Positions 42,601-53,149 of a stretch of 64,000 bases of DNA are shown here, in pieces. Under the pieces are notes generated by a model. That model did no database searches. It was given only the letters and a program-made list of their open reading frames with translations, and was not told the origin of the DNA. The first letter of the stretch is position 1, and every line of letters starts with the position of its first letter. This DNA is from Deinandra increscens subsp. villosa. Its lineage: Eukaryota; Streptophyta; Magnoliopsida; Asterales; Asteraceae. The position numbers were made by a program, and so were the translations under genes. Location: the NCBI GenBank assembly GCA_039602395.1, contig JBCNJP010000019.1, positions 6,960,997 through 7,024,996 of the forward strand. The letters run 5' to 3'.

Positions 42601-45600
42601 TGTAGCGGGATCGTCGTGTAATTATCTCGAATTACCTGCCTAGGATTGTTCCCAGGATTGCCACCACCGTCGGCCATAATTCCCGATCAATTTGGATGAA
42701 TGATCGTCTGAAATTAGGCTTCGATTCCCTTTCCGGCGAGAATCAAACACCTCCGACTGTCTCTCACGGCGGAGCAACCCTCCTGGTTGCTCTGATACCA
42801 ATTGAAACGAAAAATCGAGATAACAAGATATGAATTTGTATTGAAACTGAATGAATTGAGATTGGGATTACACACGCGATCGACATATATAAGCTGCTAA
42901 TCTCCTAATAACAACCTAACAGCTCATTAACGGTAATAAACCACAAAGTTACACCAAGACCCTTGTAGTTTACAACTTTATTCAAAACCTACCCAAACTT
43001 AAAAACAAAACAAAATCTCTAACAAACCTTTTAGTGACAAAAAAAGACGAAAAATGAAGCGCATAATGATTAAACTTATGTATAGCTTGTTTCCTTTGAT
43101 GATTTTGCTACTATATAGTTACACCACCGGTCGGGAAATCAACGACCTCTAAATCAAGTTCGAATAAAAGGAGGTGGGCAATCGCACTCTCAGTGAGTTT
43201 GTCTAGTACTCTTGTTATGGTGATTCTAGCTGTCGTGTATGTTTGGCGCAAGAAGAAAAGATCCCAAGCGAAAACATCAGGTATGTCGTCTAGCTACTTC
43301 ATTTCTAATACCCATATCAAGACACCAAACTTTTTTTTTCCATCTCATCATCCCATAATCCTCACACTTTTCACAAGTTATACCTCTACCAAACTTCCCA
43401 CAATACCAAACACTTTTTTAATATAAAAAAATAGAAAAAGATAGTGAGAGAGAGAGGTTGGAAGAGAGAGGAGGTTTGGGAGTGTTGCTCGGTGAATTTT
43501 TCCCGAGCTCAACCTCCACCGCGACACCGAGCCAGTGGATTCTGGTGTTCCTGCGATCCCAAGACTCCCAAACCACCCTCACCGAGGAGCTCGGTGGGGT
43601 ATTACTTTTACTCTTAGTGATGACTTCGCTAGTGACATTGGTCTTTAGCACTAACCGGTTAGTACGTACTACGGACCCTTCAGCACCAACTAGGTACTGA
43701 TGATATCATCGTTAGCAACACAACACATGATAGCAACTATGGTGCGCATCAACCTGATAGCAATGCAAAGTGCAAAATGTACCATTAAAGTGTCAAGATA
43801 TGCCCTTTGTTCGATCATGTCAACCTTAGGGTCCCTCCGCGTGTTTGCTTTTATAAAAGCAATATATAATAAAAGCTCCCATACATGTTAAAGCTCCTCA
43901 TGTCACCAATGTGTGACAAATTTCCACCTTTTATTACAATTTTTGGAGCTCTTCACAGCTTAAAACATCAAACTTTGAGTATTAGTATCTTATATGCATT
44001 TTGGACATGGGTGGGTCGTCACGAATCTCTCAGATAGTAGAACACAAACTCAGTAGGTAGAAACTTATACTAACAGAAGTTACATATACTTATTTGTATC
44101 TAAAGTTGGCTAAAAATTATTTTCCCATCTTGATAAAAAGAACATTCCACCAATTAATCCAAATTTTTAACAAATTATTCTTTTACTTATAATAGTTTAA
44201 TGAGTTCATCACATTGTAGATCCATCGGTGCAAATCTATCACAAAGACCATATAGAGATCGATGACGATGATACAGAGTTGATATCTTTTAGCCTGAATA
44301 CGATATCAAAAGCTACACATGATTTTACAGATGTCAACAAAGTTGGAGAAGGTGGTTTTGGTCGTGTTTATAAGGTAAAAGCCAGTTAAGTGTGTTTCTT
44401 TCCTTTACATAATCATTAATACTCCGCTATAATTTAATATTGTTAATACTCAACAAATTTCTACCTTTTTTTCTTTTAATTTTTAATCTTAACGTATTTG
44501 GCATACGAGTTCGTGGTGTAACAGGTACGTAATATAACTTTTAGGTCATAGACTTAATAGTTTAAGCCTTTCGGTTTATCCAGTTTATTTATTATCGTTT
44601 TTAACGTAGAGTTATAACAATGCAACTTTTATGTGTCTGCGTTATCTTTGCGACATGACCATTAATAATATTTTTTTCATTCTTTTTAAATGACTTTCAT
44701 AATTTTTTTATTGGTAATTTTAACTTCACCCCACTGCCTTTAGATAACTAATTGTTTGTAATTTTATATTTAACCAGACTTCTAATTTTAAAGTTGTTGT
44801 GTTGATTCTTTTTTATTTTTGGCTCTTGTACGTTGTCTTTTAGCAATACAATCGTTTTATGTACCACGTTATCCTCACGAGAACACATGCATACTATCAA
44901 ATATAAGACATATATTTGAGAATAAAGGACAAGGGCAAACTCATTGATAACAAAACAAGATGTTACAATTCTTTTAAAACTATCAAATATAAGCCATATA
45001 TAACTATAATGTAATCTTCAGGGTGTGTTGAAGGATGGACGAGAAATAGCTGTGAAAAAGTTGTCAAAAACATCAAGGCAAGGTCTTGTGGAATTTAAAA
45101 ATGAAGTTAAATTCATTGCTAAACTTCAACATCGAAATCTTGTTAAGCTTTTGGGATATTGCATTCAAGGTGATGAAATCATGTTGGTTTATGAATACAT
45201 GCCAAATAAAAGCCTCGACATGTTCATATTTGGTACGACTCTACATAACATGTTTATTTTAATCATATGAATTATACATGTCACTTGTAAATTTAGATGA
45301 GTTAAGAATATATGATTTAGTGTTAATGATATGTTACTATATATAATTTTATAGATAAAACTAGAAGTTTGAAATTGGACTGGTGTGATTGTTTTCGCAT
45401 CATCCATGGTATTGCTCGAGGACTTCTTTATCTTCATCAAGATTCACCTATTAAAATTATCCATCGAGATCTTAAAGCTAGCAACATTTTGCTTGATGCC
45501 GAGATGAATCCAAAGATATCTGACTTTGGTCTAGCAAGAGTGTTTAGGAAACATGAAAAGGAAGCAAACACAAACACGATAGTTGGAACTTTGTAAGAAA

Positions 45601-46037
45601 TCATAATTTAAAAAACTTTCTATACATGTGCTAGCTATACTTTTCATATTTTTATTTAATATGTTATTTGTTTTAGGGGTTACATATCGCCAGAGTACGC
45701 TATAGATGGAATATTCTCAGAAAAATCAGATGTGTTTAGCTTTGGAGTTCTTGTGTTAGAAATAGTAAGCGGGGAGAAGAATAGAGGATTCTCTCACACA
45801 AAGGACGGTGATAACCTTCTTGCACGTGTAAGTTTAATCCTAAAATTAACTTCAAAGTAAAACAATTATATCATAAACAACCATTATGGAAGACTTTTTC
45901 TAATCATAATTTGAACACCTATGTTTATCATGTTTCTCCTCCTCTTCTAGTTTATTTCTTGATTTGAACTTCTAGAGTTTGTTAGGTTTTGGTTATTTTA
46001 TGCGAAGTTTGATAAGATAAGTGGTTGTCATATATGA

Positions 46038-46094
<57 letters not shown>

Positions 46095-46805
46095 ATACCA
46101 TTGGAAGTTCTATACGGGAATATATCTGTTACGATCGTCTCTACTAATAAATCCTACATCATAATACATATGATCGTATAACATAAACTCAAAAGAAGTT
46201 GACTAGTAATGCAGGTGGTGTGCATGTAACCTCACTTGTCATTTCATCTGTAATTGGCCTCTTGGTTTTATATGTTCTATCCTGACTCTAAGGTGTTTTC
46301 CCACAGTGATGAGTTTCCTCCTAGACTAGTGAAAAAATGATCGTGTGGCTGATCATGTATGAGCGTTCCTTTGTCAGGGACATATACGCCAATCGATTTT
46401 TGTCGTTCAAATATATATATATATATATACACTCAAACACAAAGTTGTGTTTTTCTTCTCATAATTTGTGCATTAGAAAGTGAACATTTTTTTGTTGTTG
46501 GTGGTGTCTTGTTCTTTTAGGCATGGAGACTGTACAATAAAGACAATGCTACTGAGTTGCTTAGCTCTAAATTGTATGACTCAAGGATCGATACGGAAGT
46601 ACTTCGCGCAATACATATTGCTCTTTTATGTGTGCAACATCATGCAAAAGATAGACCAACTATGTCGTCTGTGGTTTTAATGTTTGATCAAGATGCTCCA
46701 TTGCCTCGACCAAAACAATCTGCATTTTTTGCTAAGGATAGCTTCTTTAAGCTTGATCAAATTTCGAGAAATGAGATCACAATGACAATGTTAGAACCTC
46801 GATAA
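36648..46805 (+). CDS. G-type lectin S-receptor-like Ser/Thr kinase, copy 1
   Basis: Seven exons: join(36648..37920, 43119..43280, 44220..44374, 45022..45232, 45355..45592, 45677..45827, 46521..46805), 824 residues, phases all consistent. Exon 1 encodes a signal peptide (about 1-24), bulb-type lectin domain (WVANRATPI), S-locus glycoprotein region, EGF-like cysteines (CSPYGLCGPYGRCNPYNS) and a PAN/apple domain (CKRNCSCTAYANIE). Exon 2 encodes the membrane helix and stop-transfer KKKR. Exons 3-7 encode the kinase: GEGGFGRV loop, EIAVKKLS lysine, HRDLKASN, DFGLAR, GYISPEYA, and a C-terminal tail ending TMTMLEPR. All catalytic residues seen are intact. Intron 1 is about 5.2 kb because it holds a full antisense copia element; intron 2 is about 940 bp versus about 190 bp in copy 2. 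Probably a plasma-membrane receptor. Ligand unknown. Confidence 0.85.
37988..38209 (-). repeat. 3' LTR of the copia element (222 bp)
   Basis: Identical to 42803-43024. On the minus strand it begins TGTTAGAGATTTTG and contains a TATATA box in GCTTATATATGTCG. Confidence 0.96.
38391..42677 (-). CDS. Copia gag-pol polyprotein, intact
   Basis: 1,428 codons on the minus strand from ATG 42677. Domains in order: gag (about 20-240), CCHC zinc knuckle (CFKCDTLGHYASEC, about 284-297), aspartic protease (WYLDNGASNHMTG, about 357-369), GAG-pre-integrase with HHCC zinc finger (LWHGRLGHVN ... CDSCMAG), integrase DD35E core at D554, D617 and E653 with 35 residues between the last two, reverse transcriptase (VYHLDVKAAFLHGDL; YVDDLLVTG), and RNase H (GYSDSNHLVDSDD, LSSCEAEFVAA). 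No stop or frameshift interrupts it, so with identical LTRs the element should be recent and could still be autonomous. The lineage within copia is not certain from reading alone. Confidence 0.95.
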   Translation of the reverse strand: MADGGGNPGNNPRQVIRDNYTTIPLQCPTLTPMNYTIWSVKLKAIFNVHGLWETVCPPEGAEIDSKKDSAAIAYLYQALPEDMILQVARLEHASEIWAAIKSRFIGVDRLKKARLQTIKSEYEALRMRDSESIDEFVARLGAISSKVSELGEQVEESVLVRKLLDSVPNRFIQIVASIEQFVDLDTMKFQDLVGRLKAFEERTGMIKKKEAGQEQELLLTYSEWQARNKHSKDTGKKEKGKFPKSYGSTSGSSSSINDRDDKSHKNSQNSQSSRPKKDKSKIRCFKCDTLGHYASECLKVKARNQESNLTQSDGLEDEPTLLMISSQNEHREFVFLNESNVLPDRYHSENSDREVWYLDNGASNHMTGKESQFSYLDKNVVGNVKFGDGTSVGIKGRGSIILEGNKNEQRLVQDVYFIPSLRSNILSLGQATENGCTVKMKDDDLWLTDRKGSLILRVKRAPNRLYKANLRTGSPKCFLAGIASDEWLWHGRLGHVNFQSLENMCKKEIVLGLPLIGQVTQVCDSCMAGKQIREKFPKESHYVSKQLLELVSIDLCGPIEPATSAGNRYYMLILDDYSKYMWGYLLQSKDQAFEMFRNFKCEIEGKLGLKIKALRSDRGGEFTSLEFNDFCKSSGIERLLTAPYSPQQNGAVERRNRSIMNMVRSMLKAMSMPNRFWAEAVRHSIYILNRISTKSLLDKTPYEVLKGKKPNISHLRIFGCIGHVKVVKPGSKKLEDRSNPMVYLGVQEGSKASRMFDVQNDKIVISRDIRYEEHRKWDWGKGKAEHIEVSSSVENTEFANELLSEPLGNANNDGGTSESEAHDDEFEHHDLNENDEDHYQHDHHEVQSNHQPEPGDDSVQGQCSHSNVSGEGGHLRKSGRQTKVPGHLKDFVLDKRLKQKENRLEEQDQVELLLVQEDEPVLFRDAIVSSKWKQAMKEEIDAIERNNTWHLTDLPVGYKPIGLKWLFKIKKDAEGRVTKYKARLVAKGYVQQFGIDYEEVFAPVARIETIRVLLAYAAKLNWKVYHLDVKAAFLHGDLRETVYVCQPEGYVKKGQEKKVYKLEKALYGLKQAPRAWNQKLDQVLKDLGFHRCQHEQAVYTRRKGKSILIIGVYVDDLLVTGSEVAEVNNFKEEMKDKFQMTDLGLLCYYLGIEVEQKVDGIVIKQESYAKKLIKLAGLDECNETRIPMEFGLRLRKEEGGEDVEATNYRRLVGSLRYLTHTRPDLSYSVGYVSRFMEKPKVAHLKAVKQIIRYIKGTAGFGIKYGRSNGQGLIGYSDSNHLVDSDDGKSTSGNIFFFNGSAVSWYSQKQKIVTLSSCEAEFVAANAAACQALWLNGLLKEITKEDSGPVQLRVDNKSAISLMKNPVFHGRSKHINLRYHFIRECIEQDQILVDFVPSNEQKADLLTKSLARVKFEEMRSLIGVAEFKK
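42803..43024 (-). repeat. 5' LTR of the copia element (222 bp)
   Basis: Promoter LTR relative to the polyprotein. Followed on the minus strand by the initiator-Met tRNA primer-binding site. Confidence 0.96.
43281..44219 (+). other. Expanded intron 2 of receptor kinase copy 1
   Basis: Its ends match intron 2 of copy 2 (donor side TCTAGCTACTT; acceptor side ATTATTCTTTTACTTATA). About 750 bp between roughly 43310 and 44165 is unique. This insert includes a foldback around 43465-43590, with GGTTTGGGAGT facing ACTCCCAAACC and CTCGGTG words, typical of a MITE, but I could not set exact ends. Confidence 0.5.
46036..46091. repeat. (TA)n microsatellite in intron 6 of receptor kinase copy 1
   Basis: About 26 TA units; a shorter array (about 9 units) lies at 46411-46430. 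Copy 2 has a much shorter intron 6 (about 116 bp) without these arrays. Confidence 0.92.
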
Positions 46806-48050
46806 AATGTTTATTTCTATTTGTCAAAGTTGATTGGGTAAACATAAGCATCTAGTTCTATTACATTTATATACTTTTTCAAACAAATCAAGTCTCAAGC
46901 TTTACATTCCTTGATTACTTTGATCCTATACCTTAACACTATAAAAAAAAAACCGTTAGTCATCCCACATATGTCCCTCATGTCAGTCTCTATCACCCCG
47001 AAAATGGTGTTATCAGAGCGAGATTGGTATGTTTCTTTAGCTTTCAGGCGAGACTCACGTGATCGACTCATCTCTCTCTGCCCCCAAATTCAAATTGGCA
47101 AATTTATACTCCCCCTTTAGTATGTAGGGGACACGTGTCTTGCCAATAAGGGTATTTGGCTCTAGGTTTGCAGCCGTGCCGATAAACAAATGATGGACTG
47201 ATCTCCCTTGCCACAAATCAAATATTGTGCCTTGCTGTGATCTTTCATCCCCAATTTCCAGGTATTCTTCATCGTACTCTTCGATTTTGCCCATCTGCTT
47301 ATTAATTTTGCTTTTCGCTTTTCGGTCATTGTTGCAGATTTTATTTATTTATTCTAGGTTATTTGGGTAGAGATTAATTAATCGATTGGCTGTGTTTACA
47401 CTATTTCTGTCCAATTTTCCGCTTTCTTTTCTTTTCTTTGGGTTTGCTTTTGATATAATTGCCTGCATTTCCATCAAGACATCTATTTCTGTTGATCAAT
47501 AAGAAAGAAGAACTTCAATTACAGGCCAAAACACAGTTTTTAAACTTAACTTGACACTTCATTTTTGAGAAAGTAACATAGCTTAGAAATTGACAAATAT
47601 TATTGTGGAAGTGGAAGTGGAAGTGGAAAGATATTTTGATTTTATATTATAAGCTTTCAAATGCTTTACCCTTTTTCAGGCACAGCACTAATTGTGTTCA
47701 TAATAAAATAAACTATTTTCAGCAAAAACATGTAAATTTGTTGTGATAGATCTGTAAATAACTTATTTTTTAAAAAACTGTAAGAATCCGAATCGGGATA
47801 TCACATTTATTTTCATTTGAGCAACATCTTACATAATTACTAACATAGTATTTTTTTTTTAGTGAATCATTGTTCTGTATGCAAGGTGATGTGTAATGAT
47901 TCTCGTTGATTTGGTAGGACCATCTTTAGGATGTGAAATAACATTTAGGTTCAACTGAGCAACATTTTACATAATAATTAAGAACATAGTAGTCATTCAT
48001 TTTATATGTTTTAAGAATTGAAGGCGATGAATAAATATCGAATACATGCT
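46806..48050. other. Intergenic DNA between receptor kinase 1 and F-box gene 4
   Basis: The minus-strand open frame 47055-47294 (MGKIEEYDEEYLEIGDERSQ...) has normal amino acid composition and could be a first exon or gene fragment, but no continuation or family match is seen. The remainder is AT-rich and presumably includes the F-box gene 4 promoter and leader intron, whose acceptor is TTTGGTATAG/ATATG before 48062. Confidence 0.4.
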
Positions 48051-48061
48051 TTGGTATAGAT

Positions 48062-50376
48062 ATGATGTTGCCGCATAAAACAAATCTGAAGCAAGAAAAA
48101 AGGAATTGGTTGGAGTTGCCGGAGGATGTAACGGCCAACATACTTAACCGAACTGGTGTGGTTAACATCCTTTTCAGTGCCCAGAAAGTGTGCACTGCTT
48201 GGTATAGAATCTGCAAGGACCCTTCTCTGTGGAGGGTCATCAATATGGAGAAGTTTAGATCTGAAATTATTTGTAAGAATGTCGTGGATAGAAGCAAAGG
48301 CCAGTTGGTTGATATCACACTCACGTATTGCTCCCTTGAACTTCTTCAATATGTTGCTGATAGGTATGAATGATCCAGACCTAAATGTTACATTATACTT
48401 GTTTTGTGTTTTCCTAGTTGTTTCTCCATTACATTGTTTTGAATGGATTTAGATACAAGTTATTAAGCCCGAATTACAAAAGATCATTCAGCAACACATT
48501 TTTGTAGCATTTCCAGTAACACTCAAGACCTGAAACGGTTTTTAATTTATTCAATCTTTTATTATTTTTTTGTCTTTAAAAAAAGGCGGTTGCCAATCGC
48601 AATCTAATCTCACACTGTTTTCAAACGACTGTTTGAGGGTGTATGGAAGGGCTGTTAATTTGTGTATAGGGCTAGCCCATGTTGTGAAATAGACGTTTCC
48701 ACTAGTTTTGAATGGCCGTTTGAGTTTGATTGGTGGTGTTGCATAGTAGGGCCCTAAAGAAGACCCTTTGGATAATTTTTCTTTAGAATTAAAGAGTGAA
48801 TTGGAATGAAAGCTTTATTAGAGGGTTTCATACATAATGTGTAAATTATCTTCATTTATCTTTTATTATATGTTCTTTGGAAATTATGTTTTGCACCTAT
48901 TTGTATTATGACCAATTTTGTGATTCAACTTACATTCCTGTTTGGCTGATTTGTTTACCATTAATGCTTAATTTCTTTGTTCTTTATTCATATGTTGTGT
49001 TTGTTTTTTTTTTTTTTTAGCAACATCTAAAAACTTTTTAGCAGAAAATAATCATGTGATGCGTTATGCAGAATTTGAACCCATTATGATTCTACTTCCA
49101 TTCCTGTTTTACTGATTCAATTTACCATTAATGCTTAATTTCTTCTTTCTTTATTCATATGTTGTGTTTGTGTCTTTTTTTTTAACAACATCTAGAAACT
49201 TTTTAACAGAAAATCATCACAACGTGGTGCATTATGCAGGATTTGAACCCATTATGATTCTACTTCCATTTCTGTTTCACTGGTTTAATTTACCATTAAT
49301 GCTTAATTACTTCTTTCTTTATTCATCTGTTTTGTTTGTTGTTTTCAACTTTAGTTGCATTAAGACATGTTATTTAGGTAACTATTTTCATGCCTACTAC
49401 AATCAAGATGGAGTTGAGCTAGCAACTAGATAATATTTTGTGCCATTCACAACCCATACATTGTAACTCTTGATAAAAGAAATACCACCAGAGAAATTGA
49501 ATACAAAAACAGAAATGCAATGAAATGATTCAGGATCTTATTAGCAACTATGAATCAATCACAAATGAACAATAGGCAACTAAGGGAAAAGAAAAGCTCC
49601 CAACGAATTGATCCCTCATGAACTAACATCAACCCTTTTAACAGTCACCTACCTTCTAACCAACTCGATAACAAACAATTAACCAAGTTACACTTTAACC
49701 CTTCAGACTACCAGAAACTTGTTATTAAGAGTATTAAGTATGCATTGGCTATTGTTGACCTGCAGCATCCCTTTATTTACAGTAACTTTTCTATTAGTTC
49801 ATTTTTTTTATCTTACTCATACTTATATTATATGATGCTCGGTGGAAAAGTCATCCTATAGCAAAACATTCTAACTGTATCTAGATGTTAGGATTATTGT
49901 TCTTTAAATTTGTTATCATGTCTTTAAAGGTAGTGTAATGTGCACCATTAATTAACTGATGTTCCTATTTGATATTTTTTAACAGATCGAGCCAGCTTAG
50001 ACGTCTTGGAATGATACATGCTTCTTTGGGTTGTACTGACTTTCTGATGAAGTTTCCATTGCTGGAAGAACTTCGTCTTTGCTGTGTTCGAATCTCAAAA
50101 AAAGAGATTGAAACTGTTGGCCATTGTTTGCCAATGCTAAGAACATTCAAAGTGGAGGAAACTGAAACGTTTAGATATTGGTCGAGAGATCCTATTGATG
50201 AGAAGTCTTTAACCGTATTAAATGAGATAGCCGTAGCTATTGGCCAAAACTTACCTGAGCTAAGGCACCTTGAAATTGTTAACAACAGCATGACAGATAT
50301 CGGGCTGCAGGTGATTCTGTGTAACTGTCATCACCTTGAAACACTTCACTTGACTAAATGCTTTAACACTTGGTAG
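48062..50376 (+). pseudogene. F-box/LRR gene 4, C-terminally truncated by deletion
   Basis: CDS join(48062..48363, 49986..50376), 230 codons. The F-box is complete (NWLELPEDVTANILNRTGVV ... ICKDPSLWRVINM). The LRR part runs to HHLETLHLTKCFNT and then ends Trp-stop, whereas gene 5 continues for about 58 more residues. The new end TGGTAGTTAA equals the 3'UTR word AATTTGGTAGTTAACACTC of genes 1 and 3, so a deletion fused the coding region to its own 3'UTR and removed the last repeats, the tail and the 3'UTR intron. The coding intron is about 1.62 kb, against 90-330 bp in paralogues, and holds tandem repeats. It may still make a short F-box protein; I rate a decaying copy more likely. Confidence 0.7.
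48957..49372. repeat. About 168-bp tandem repeat in F-box gene 4 intron
   Basis: The word ACCATTAATGCTTAATT recurs at 48957, 49124 and 49292 (spacing 167 and 168). Each unit has TTCATATGTTGTGTTTG-like and GAACCCATTATGATTCTAC words, with about 2.5 copies and moderate divergence. Confidence 0.8.
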
Positions 50377-50700
50377 TTAATATTTTGCCAATGCGTTTTG
50401 GCTCTATCTTTTTGTGTCACTTGAATCCATTGTGGGCTACTACTACTTGTTTCTGTCTTTGTCCTCAAACCTAGTAAAGACTAATGATGTTACCTTATTT
50501 TGTTTCTCTTATGCTTTTAAGGACATATGCTTATTCTCTTTCCCAACTGAAACATATTGGTTTGACGGCAATTAGGGCCCTGGTTAAGACTCGGCTCGGC
50601 TCAAATTCTAAACCAACCTGAAATTCTAAGTTCAAGCTTGGCTCAATATTTTAACCGACCAGCTCGGCTTGGTATTAAAGGAAAATTTAAACAAAACTTT
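50377..50700. other. 3' flank of F-box gene 4
   Basis: Homologous to the 3' flank of gene 5, including CCCAACTGAAA...TATTGGTTTGAC at about 50545-50570, which is the uninterrupted version of the hAT target site at 56112-56119. After this it enters a repeat with CGGCTCGGCTCAAA words. Confidence 0.6.
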
Positions 50701-51721
50701 AAAGTAGGGTTTGGATTATCTTTTTAGGAGTTTAATCTTATTTTTAGCCGGCCTCTTGATCGTCGTTTCGTGGGGATTTTCTTTCGTGTGATGATTGCGT
50801 TGTGTATTCTTTTCGCGTGTGTGGGTAAAATTCTTTATGAATCTGGGGTGATTACTAATCAGATAAGTAAATGGGGACGTGACTATCTACTGCTTTGACT
50901 ATGTCGACGGTTCATCATGTTCAATTCGCAATGGGCTAGTGATCTCTATGTTGGGTCTTGTTTGGGTTTTGCCCATCCCCTTCATGGATCGTATCCTCCA
51001 TTTGTGGTTTTGTCATGTGAACGGCGAGGTAGTCTTTGGGTCTTTTTGGGATGGTTTATGAGAGGATAAATTTCTGTCATGGGTTGTGGTTTTAAATGGA
51101 GGGGATTCTTGCAATTGGTTGAACTCAAAGGGATGATAGAAGAATTCTCGTGGTGTGATCTGGAAGTTTTGGAGAAAGGATTCTGGGTGATGTATGAGTG
51201 ATGTTATGTAATTTTGGAGGTAAAGGTGAATTTTGGATTTGCGAGATTAAATTGTAGTCATAGTTCGCTGATGTTTGTCATGTTCAATTTACTGCGGGCT
51301 AGTGATCTCTATGGTGGGTCTTGTTAGGGCTTGTCCCATCCTCACCATGGATTGTATCCTCCGCTTGTTGGTTGGATTATGTAAACGTCGAGGGGTCTAT
51401 GATTTGAATGGTTTGGATCGTGATTTCTTTGGTGCACTGTGGATTAAAATGGGCTTACTATTGGAGGTTGAGGCATTTTAAAGGAATTTTGTGATGCAAT
51501 CTTGTTGGAGTTCAAGTGGGGGCAAAGGAGATAAGCAATAGCAGGATTTGGATTTGGATCTTTGGTGGCTGTTATTAGGCTTTATGTTGGTGATTTGATT
51601 TTATAGTTCGTTTTTTTATGTTGCTTTGTGTTGTTTTGTATCCTTAAACTTTGTATTTTGCTCAGCTACCCGCTGGGCTTGTTTCTAATATTTGATGTTT
51701 TGCCGTTTCAAAAAAAAAAAA
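50700..51721 (+). repeat. Probable LINE-derived segment ending in poly(A)
   Basis: G/T-rich DNA with two diverged direct repeats (GGGCTAGTGATCTCTATG at about 50933 and 51296; ATGGATYGTATCCTCC nearby), ending GCTACCCGCTGGGCTTG...GTTTTGCCGTTTC and 13 A residues at about 51709-51721. The 3' end style is that of plant LINEs. No reverse transcriptase is visible and the left limit is uncertain. Confidence 0.4.
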
Positions 51722-52095
51722 TGGTTTGATAATTATTCAATAGTTTGATGATAAACTCAAGTCCATGACCACTTGAGTGGCTTTAAACACGGGAGTTCCA
51801 CTTCGGATTTGGACTCTAAGTTATCCAAATTCGAAAATTCATATATTAGGGTTTTTTAATAATTCGGGTTCAGAAATTGAGCTTTTTAATTCGGATATTT
51901 GGTTTTGGATATTTTTCAACATCACTAATTATAAAACTATTAACTTTTTTCAAAGGGCCATATTTTTAAACTCCTCTAACACCACCTCTAATATTGCATT
52001 TGTAAAGATTTAAATATGCAACACTTTCATAAAATAACACTAAAAATTTAACTTGTAAATGTACTTTTAAAATAAAAATCTTGATATAAATATAT

Positions 52096-53149
52096 GGAAA
52101 ATTGGCATATATTAATCTCAGTTATCACTTATTGGCCGATAATGATCCCAGTTATGTTTTTTTTCCACAATAATCTCAGTTATTAACATGTTGGCATGTG
52201 CTGAATCGCCGTTAAATGGACACTAATGGTGTTAGATTTTTTGTTGACCGGACATTCATGATCCAACTAAGACCCTAGTTGGCATTTTTTATTAAATAAC
52301 CTTTAATTAAATAATAAAAAAAGAAACCCTAATAAAGAATGAGAACCTCGTTCATAACAAAAAAATAAATTGTCATCGACATCCACAGAAGGAACAACGT
52401 CGACCTTCTTTCTTGTACCTTCACCTTCTGCAATTTTGCTATTCTTAAAAAAAAGAGTTGTTTTAAATATTCAAAATGGCCAAGTTCAATGGTTTGTTTT
52501 GCATTCAGAGTTTCACAATTGACCAGTTAAACCCGCTTCACCTGTTCATATAAAATATGGTTTTCTTCTCATATATTTAGCAACAAAGATGGTCTGGAAG
52601 GTTCCACTCAAAAGGTTATTATACGAACTCTGATTTAAGAACAAAAACAAGAACGGAATGGGTAAAAGATGAAATCAATCAAAATATTTTGGTTGGAAAT
52701 TGAATTTTTTCTTTTTGATTGCCGTATATTTGATTGAACAAATACTTCAATAGCATTCATCAAAAGTAAATTATATCTAGAGACAATAGGGACTTTGTTG
52801 TTATAGGTTATACCGGTAGAGGATTGCAATCGACTTTCAAGCCAAAAAAAAAACGAAACACCCAATGTCGATGATGACTTTTTTGTTTTATTTTGTTTTG
52901 TTTTGTTATGAACGGGGTTCTCATTCTTTATTAGGGTTTCCTTTTTTTATTTTTTTAATTAAAGGTTATTTAATAAAAAATGACAATTAGGAGATGTCTA
53001 ATCAGTAAAAATCTAACACCGTTAGTGTCTACTTAACGGCGGTTCAGTACAAGCCAACATGTTAATAACTGAGATTATTATTGAAAAAACATAACTATGA
53101 TTATTATCGACAATAAGTGATAACTGGAATTATTATAGACTAATATTCC
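52096..53149. mobile_element. Mutator-like non-autonomous element 3
   Basis: Long terminal inverted repeats: GGAAAATTGGCATATATTAA on the left against GGAATATTAGTCTATAATAA reverse-complemented from the right, then CCGATAATGATCCCAGTTAT and CGCCGTTAA words. A second matched pair, TAATAAAGAATGAGAACC, faces GGTTCTCATTCTTTATTA. Flanking 9-mers (TAAATATAT, AAAATAGAT) match only partly. Shares end sequence and TTATTRGCCGAYAATRATC with MULE-like element 2, so they are one family. No coding domain. Confidence 0.6.

Larger units (their letters stand above)
37988..43024 (-). mobile_element. Complete Ty1/copia LTR retrotransposon, antisense in intron 1
   Basis: LTRs at 37988-38209 and 42803-43024 (222 bp each, TG...CA) are identical by eye. 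The target duplication is AACCT (37983-37987, 43025-43029). On the minus strand a primer-binding site complementary to initiator-Met tRNA (TGGTATCAGAGC, 42789-42800) follows the 5' LTR and a purine tract (AGGGGGGTGAA, about 38210-38220) precedes the 3' LTR. The 5,037-bp element carries one intact polyprotein ORF. It lies opposite to the receptor kinase gene, 67 bp after its exon 1 donor. Confidence 0.96.

Noticed and set aside
43458..43700. Protein-coding gene in intron 2 of receptor kinase copy 1
   Set aside because: Both strands are open over a foldback repeat, no domain is present, and the flanking intron matches copy 2.
47055..47294. Minus-strand frame MGKIEEYDEEYLEIGDERSQ... as a gene
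   Set aside because: Composition is plausible, but there is no family match, no partner exon and no promoter evidence. Kept only as a note in the intergenic entry.
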